NCBI RefSeq assembly: GCF_003752025.1
Contig: NZ_RJKR01000005.1
Location: 782,241 to 846,240, forward strand
Direction of reading: 5' to 3'
DNA from: Curtobacterium sp. PhB115
GTDB lineage: Bacteria > Actinomycetota > Actinomycetes > Actinomycetales > Microbacteriaceae
Length of the DNA: 64,000 nucleotides
Shown: positions 60,273 through 64,000 of the stretch, piece after piece
Layout: the number at the start of each line of letters is the position of its first letter
Position numbering within the stretch: the stretch's first letter is position 1
The notes under the pieces: generated by a model
The model's database searches: none
What the model was told of the DNA's origin: nothing
Seen by the model: only the letters and a program-made list of their open reading frames with translations
Program-made: the position numbers and the translations under genes

Positions 60273-61568
60273 ATGTCTCGCACAACCAGCGTCCTCGAGA
60301 GCCCCCTTGCGCGGCAGGCTCCGCTGAGCGCGCTGTTGGCACTCGGCGCGGTCCTCACCCTCGTGGTGCCGTCCCTCCGCGTCACGGACGACGGCCTGTT
60401 CGTCGCGAGCCTCGTGGGCACCGGCGTCGCGACGATCGTGTCCGCGCTGGCGTTGGCGTTCCCCCGCGCCGTCGGACTGGTGCCGGTGTTGCTGGTGCTC
60501 GACTTCGTGGCGATCGCACTGTTCCGGACGAGCACTGGCGCGGGGGCCTCGGTCTTCACCTCGCTCATCGTCCTGCCGGTCGTCTGGTGCGGGTCCCTGC
60601 GCGGGCGACTGAACGTGGTCTGGGCGGTGTTGGGTGTGACGTTCGTGATCCTCGCGCCGTACTTCCTGACGCCGACGAACGTCCCCGGCGCGAGCGAACT
60701 CGTCCGTCTCGGCGTCACCGTGATCGTGTTCGGGACGGTCGCGGCGGTCGTGCAGGAGCTCTCGCGGCGAGCGCGGCGGAACGTCCGCGATGCTCAGCGG
60801 GGCGAGGAGCGCGTCCGCGCGGAGATCGATCGGGCCGCCGCCGTCCAGCGGTCCCTGCTCCCGACGTCGACCGACCACCTGGGCGCTGACGTCGCGGTGG
60901 CGGGCGCCTGTCTGCCGGCGAAGTCGGTCGGTGGTGACTTCTTCGACTGGTACGAGACGAACACCGGGATCGCCGTCAGCCTCGGTGACGTGATGGGCAA
61001 GGGCGTGGGAGCCGGACTCATCGCGGCGGCCGTCCGTGCCACGGTCCGGAGCGCCCGCACCGTCGACGACCCGTCCGAGGCGCTCCTGCGTGCAGCCGAC
61101 GGGCTCGCCGCCGAGGGCAGCGTGACCGACGTGACCTTCACCACGCTGTTCCACGCGCGCATCTCGGCGGACGGCACCTTCCGGTGGGCGGACGCGGGCC
61201 ACGGCCTGAGCCTGGTGCTCCGGGCGGACGGTGACGTGGATCGCCTCCGCTCGAGTGACCTCCCGCTCGGGATGGGTCTCCGCGACGAGTGGGCGACGAC
61301 CGAGGGGTTCCTCGAGCCGGGCGACCTGCTCATCTCGTTCAGCGACGGCGTGCTCGATCTGTTCGGTGGTCGCGAGGACACCGTCGACGCCGTGGCCGAT
61401 CTCGCACGGTCCTGCGGTTCCGAGCCCACGGCACTCGTGGCGGCGCTCTCCGCACGGGCGGACGAGGTGGCGCACGACGACGACGTGACCGTGATCGCGA
61501 TCAGGCGAGCGCCGGTCTCCGTCGAGTCCGGAGCGCTGCCCGCGCACCCCGCGCAGGAACGGGCATGA
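60273..61568 (+). CDS. membrane-sensor SpoIIE-type PP2C phosphatase
   Basis: A 431-residue protein. About six membrane segments in residues 18-160 are followed by a short coiled helix (RRARRNVRDAQRGEERVRAE) and a SpoIIE phosphatase domain. Metal-site blocks are VSLGDVMGKGVGAGLIAAA, WADAGHGLSL, ISFSDGVLDLFGG and HDDDVTVIAI. It should act on an anti-anti-sigma factor in response to an envelope signal; the partner is not nearby. Confidence 0.9.
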   Translation: MSRTTSVLESPLARQAPLSALLALGAVLTLVVPSLRVTDDGLFVASLVGTGVATIVSALALAFPRAVGLVPVLLVLDFVAIALFRTSTGAGASVFTSLIVLPVVWCGSLRGRLNVVWAVLGVTFVILAPYFLTPTNVPGASELVRLGVTVIVFGTVAAVVQELSRRARRNVRDAQRGEERVRAEIDRAAAVQRSLLPTSTDHLGADVAVAGACLPAKSVGGDFFDWYETNTGIAVSLGDVMGKGVGAGLIAAAVRATVRSARTVDDPSEALLRAADGLAAEGSVTDVTFTTLFHARISADGTFRWADAGHGLSLVLRADGDVDRLRSSDLPLGMGLRDEWATTEGFLEPGDLLISFSDGVLDLFGGREDTVDAVADLARSCGSEPTALVAALSARADEVAHDDDVTVIAIRRAPVSVESGALPAHPAQERA

Positions 61569-61622
61569 CGAGGTCAGTCGCCGACGGGTGACTCCTGCTC
61601 CCGGCGCATCCGGCAGCACCGC

Positions 61623-61926
61623 TCAGAGCGCCCGCGAGAAGCAGATCGACTCGGGGTCGTCCTGGTACGCCCCGAACGGACGGATCCGCACGAACCCGTT
61701 CCGCAGGAACAGCGCGGCCGCGTGCGGTTGCCGCAGCCCCATCTCCGCCACGACCGCGGGTGCCTGCAGCTCTTCCGCCTGCGCGAGCAGTTCGAGCAGC
61801 AGCACGTCGCCGACGCCCCGGCCCGCTGTACAGGCGGTCGACCTCGATCCGGGCGGCGGCGCGCAGCCGGACGGCGTCCTCGTGGTCGAAGGGCTCGGCC
61901 GTCACCGAGAACTTCAGGTGCTGCAT
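61623..61926 (-). pseudogene. broken GNAT acetyltransferase gene
   Basis: Two pieces of one GNAT protein in different frames. The N-terminal piece from ATG 61926 reads MQHLKFSVTAEPFDHEDAV and on to EVDRLYSGPG. Near 61815-61830 the frame must shift by one base to continue as VGDVLLLELLAQAEELQAP, then VVAEMGLRQPHAAALFLRNG and FGAYQDDPESICFSRAL. Intact relatives run about 150-160 residues; here about 50 residues of the central sheet are missing as well. A deletion with frameshift explains both. Confidence 0.75.
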
Positions 61927-61987
61927 CGTCGTGTGTGTTCCTCGCCGGCACGGCGTCGTCGCGGTGCCACGTGGGTGGTCGGTGTGC

Positions 61988-62064
61988 GTGCCGCCGCTCG
62001 AACCCGAATCGAGCGGCGGCACGGTGAGTGCGCTCCCGTTCGAACCCGAATCGAGCGGTGGCAC
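61988..62064. repeat. duplicated inverted repeat
   Basis: A perfect 14-bp-arm hairpin (61988-62001 with 62009-62022) is followed by a second partial copy. TCGAACCCGAATCGAGCGG recurs at 61998 and 62040. It lies between the TetR stop and the broken GNAT gene, both on the minus strand. Confidence 0.75.
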
Positions 62065-62126
62065 TCGCAGACGACGAGCGTCTGCCCTCGGACGCCCTAG
62101 CGTCCGCGGTCTGTGGTGGGTCTGGG

Positions 62127-62750
62127 TCAGCTCACGAGGTCGAGGTCCCAGACCGGTGCGACGTAGGTGCGCGACCATCCTTCGCGCAGTCGCGTCACGG
62201 CGCGGTCGAAGGACTCCAGCAGGTCCATCTCCGGGCGCACCATCGACTGCAGCTGCAGCCCCTCGTAGGTCGCGAGCAGCTGCTCGGATCCTCGTGCGGG
62301 CTCCATGGTGCGCGGCTCACGGCCGAGCAGGATGTCCCGTTCCAGGGAGTGCTGCACGAAGGCGTGGAACCGCCGCCAGCGGGAGTGCAGCATCGGCGCG
62401 AGCGGGTGCTCCGGCGAGGCCGCGATGTTCAGCGTCGCCGTGAGGAACCGCATGAGCGAGGGGTCGGCGATGTTCGCGGTCACGATGGCCCGCAGGAACG
62501 GCACCGTGCCGTGCTGTTCGGCGAGCGGCATCAGCGGTGCGGTGCGCTGGTCGTTCCACCGGTCGATGGTCGCGAGCAGCAGGCCGTCCCAGCTCGGGAA
62601 GGTGCGGTCGACCACGTCGACGGACTCGCCGGCCTCGGCGGCGACGACGGACGGGGTCACCTCGTGCAGGGGGCGGGACCGCAGCGCGTGGATCATCCCC
62701 TCGACGACCGTCGAGCGGAGCGAGGCCGCATCCGGCGTTTCGATGTTCAT
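62127..62750 (-). CDS. TetR-like transcriptional regulator
   Basis: A 207-residue regulator. Residues 10-60 form a TetR-type helix-turn-helix (VVEGMIHALRSRPLHEVTPS, VVAAEAGESVDVVDRTFPSW), weaker than average in the recognition helix. The remaining helices form the ligand-binding and dimer part, with EGLQLQSMVRPEMDLLESFD near the end. No target gene is obvious; the neighbours are a broken GNAT gene and a divergent lipoprotein gene. Confidence 0.8.
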   Translation of the reverse strand: MNIETPDAASLRSTVVEGMIHALRSRPLHEVTPSVVAAEAGESVDVVDRTFPSWDGLLLATIDRWNDQRTAPLMPLAEQHGTVPFLRAIVTANIADPSLMRFLTATLNIAASPEHPLAPMLHSRWRRFHAFVQHSLERDILLGREPRTMEPARGSEQLLATYEGLQLQSMVRPEMDLLESFDRAVTRLREGWSRTYVAPVWDLDLVS

Positions 62751-62862
62751 GCATACACCACACCAGCCACAGGGCTACCATCCAAGCCCCCCGATCGGGA
62801 TCGTTCGCAAACCGGACCGACACGATCCGGTCACGCCCCTTCCGCCCGACGCGACAGCGAGT

Positions 62863-62868
62863 GATACT
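62863..62868 (+). promoter_or_regulatory. -10 hexamer of the lipoprotein gene
   Basis: GATACT (extended as TGATACT), six nt before ATG 62875. Confidence 0.45.
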
Positions 62869-62874
62869 CAGCCC

Positions 62875-63360
62875 ATGAAGTGGGGACGGATCGTGCCGAT
62901 CGCAGCGCTCGTCGTCGTGGCCGCGACGACCGCGGGCTGCGCGACGCAGAGCGGCGACGGCGGAGGCCCGGAGTCGAGCGGCGACGACGGCATCAAGGCC
63001 TCCTCGTGCGTCGACTGGGTGACGCTCCCGACCGCTGCCGACCGACGGACCGAGTCCGACCTCGTCGTGGACGCCGAGGTCACGAGGACCGACCGCACCG
63101 TCGAGCGGGGCGGCATCTACGACGTGTACGAGGCGACCGTCACCGACGTCTCGAAGGGCAGCGCTCCGGGCGACACCATCGACGTGATCAGCACCTCGGA
63201 CCAGTGCACGACGTCCGGCGAACCGGTCGAGTACGTCGACAGCGACGCCCTCGCGGACGAGGGCACCTACCGCCTCTACCTGACGAAGGCCGACCCCGAC
63301 GACGACAGCGTCTGGCGACTCGTCGTCCCCGGCGCCGCCGACCCGCTCACCACCGGCTGA
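62875..63360 (+). CDS. putative lipoprotein
   Basis: A 161-residue predicted lipoprotein with lipobox TTAGC after VPIAALVVVAA and a Gly/Ser/Asp linker. The rest is a compact beta-rich domain: LVVDAEVTRTDRTVERGGIY, YEATVTDVSKGSAPGDTIDV, DEGTYRLYLTK. Two Cys (SSCVDW and DQCTTS) could pair. It resembles small envelope proteins with an OB-like or NTR-like fold, but I do not recognise a named family. Its last 85 nt overlap the end of the convergent AraC gene. Confidence 0.78.
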   Translation: MKWGRIVPIAALVVVAATTAGCATQSGDGGGPESSGDDGIKASSCVDWVTLPTAADRRTESDLVVDAEVTRTDRTVERGGIYDVYEATVTDVSKGSAPGDTIDVISTSDQCTTSGEPVEYVDSDALADEGTYRLYLTKADPDDDSVWRLVVPGAADPLTTG

Positions 63361-64000
63361 CGTCGCCGGTACACCCCGGGCGTCATGCCCACGAGCGGTG
63401 TGAACTGGTCGATGAACTGACTCGTCGTCGCCCACCCGCAGGCCGCGGCGACGTCGGTCACCGAGGTCCCACCGGCCAGCAGGACGAGCGCCCGGTGCAC
63501 CCGGAGCTGTAACCGCCACTGCCGGTATCCCATCCCGGTCTCCTGCCGGAACAGGCGGCTGAGCGTCCGCTCGCCCACGCCGACCTCGCGCGCCAGCTCG
63601 CCGAGTCCGCGCGGCCGGGACAGGTCCCGTTCGACCTCGCGCACCACCTGCCGCAGCCGCGGATCCCGCGGCTGCGGCAGGTGCAGCGGCTGCTCGGGCG
63701 CGGACGCGAGCTCGTCCACGACGACCGCCCGCAGGTGCTCGATCGCCGACCCGGAACGGCGAGCGTCCGTCGTCAACGCGAGCAGTGCCTCCCGGGCCAG
63801 CGCCGAGACGGCGAGCACCGCCGGACCGGACGGGAGGCCCGTGACTGCGTCCGCCGACAGGAACACGACCCGCATGTCGGTCGCCCCGTGGGCCCGGTGC
63901 CGGTGCTCGGCACCGGCCGGCACCCACGCGACGCGGTTCGGCGGCGCGATCCATGCGCCGTCGTCGGTGATGAGCGACAGCACGCCGGAGGCGGCGTGTA
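63276..64000 (-). CDS. AraC-family regulator, 5' end beyond the window
   Basis: The C-terminal ~240 residues of an AraC regulator. The frame stays open to the window edge, where AASGVLSLITDDGAWIAPPN is the middle of a cupin sensor domain, so the start lies beyond 64000. WVPAGAEHRHRAHG follows. The DNA-binding part has GLGELAREVGVGERTLSRLF and SVTDVAAACGWATTSQFIDQ. The last ~30 residues after VYRRRQ are an unusual tail produced by overlap with the convergent lipoprotein gene. Confidence 0.88.
   Translation of the reverse strand, partial: HAASGVLSLITDDGAWIAPPNRVAWVPAGAEHRHRAHGATDMRVVFLSADAVTGLPSGPAVLAVSALAREALLALTTDARRSGSAIEHLRAVVVDELASAPEQPLHLPQPRDPRLRQVVREVERDLSRPRGLGELAREVGVGERTLSRLFRQETGMGYRQWRLQLRVHRALVLLAGGTSVTDVAAACGWATTSQFIDQFTPLVGMTPGVYRRRQPVVSGSAAPGTTSRQTLSSSGSAFVR

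Overview
The window is GC-rich actinobacterial DNA. Genes are dense, many start with GTG, TTG or overlap as GTGA/ATGA/TGATG, a DtxR-type iron box is present, and two surface proteins carry an LAFTG sorting motif of the class E sortase type. The gene content fits a Microbacteriaceae member, perhaps close to Curtobacterium; this placement is inference. No rRNA, tRNA, CRISPR array, phage or transposase gene was seen.

Layout. 0.2-9.9 kb: a GAF-SpoIIE phosphatase, a small lipoprotein, an MFS exporter behind an alpha/beta hydrolase, two proteins with an MmyB-type ligand-binding domain, an AraC regulator, signal peptidase I, an SDR and a two-domain VOC dioxygenase. 10.1-14.4 kb: one operon with a small secreted Cys-containing protein, two paralogous lipoproteins, a peptidoglycan-binding adaptor, an ABC ATPase and its permease. 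It is divergent from a NodA-like N-acyltransferase at 14.5-15.0 kb. 15.1-21.4 kb: catalase with Fur, an acyltransferase-3 protein, a CtaG-like protein, and a PadR/DHA2 exporter pair. 22.2-33.7 kb: core metabolism (purS-purQ-purL, a 2-hydroxyacid dehydrogenase, a lactonase, chorismate mutase, aroE), siderophore binding, Ohr, YchJ and a YedK/HMCES repair protein. 33.8-42.0 kb: a 1,830-residue repeat adhesin, tandem 109-residue paralogues of unknown function, a VanZ-like protein and a second LAFTG protein.

42.0-59.4 kb is an exopolysaccharide locus of the Wzx/Wzy type. It encodes GDP-fucose synthesis (Gmd, Fcl), five glycosyltransferase genes (one a fusion of two enzymes), an acetyltransferase, the initiating phosphoglycosyltransferase, flippase, polymerase, a Wzc-like kinase, an Asp-box protein and a DUF4012 protein. 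Its middle, about 50.2-55.5 kb, is visibly richer in A and T and changes strand, which suggests exchange. 59.5-64 kb: a CPBP protease, a second SpoIIE phosphatase, a broken GNAT gene, a TetR regulator, a lipoprotein and an AraC gene cut by the window edge.

Two patterns cross the whole window. First, many isolated genes have a TAnnnT hexamer (often TAGCGT) exactly 6-7 nt before the start codon, the arrangement expected of leaderless mRNAs. Second, intergenic spaces hold long, often perfect palindromes in sequence families. Some sit at convergent gene ends like terminators, but one copy lies between divergent genes.

Best leads for something undescribed: the secreted-protein/adaptor/ABC operon beside the NodA-like gene, the tandem 109-residue family with helically phased upstream repeats, and the conserved palindromes.
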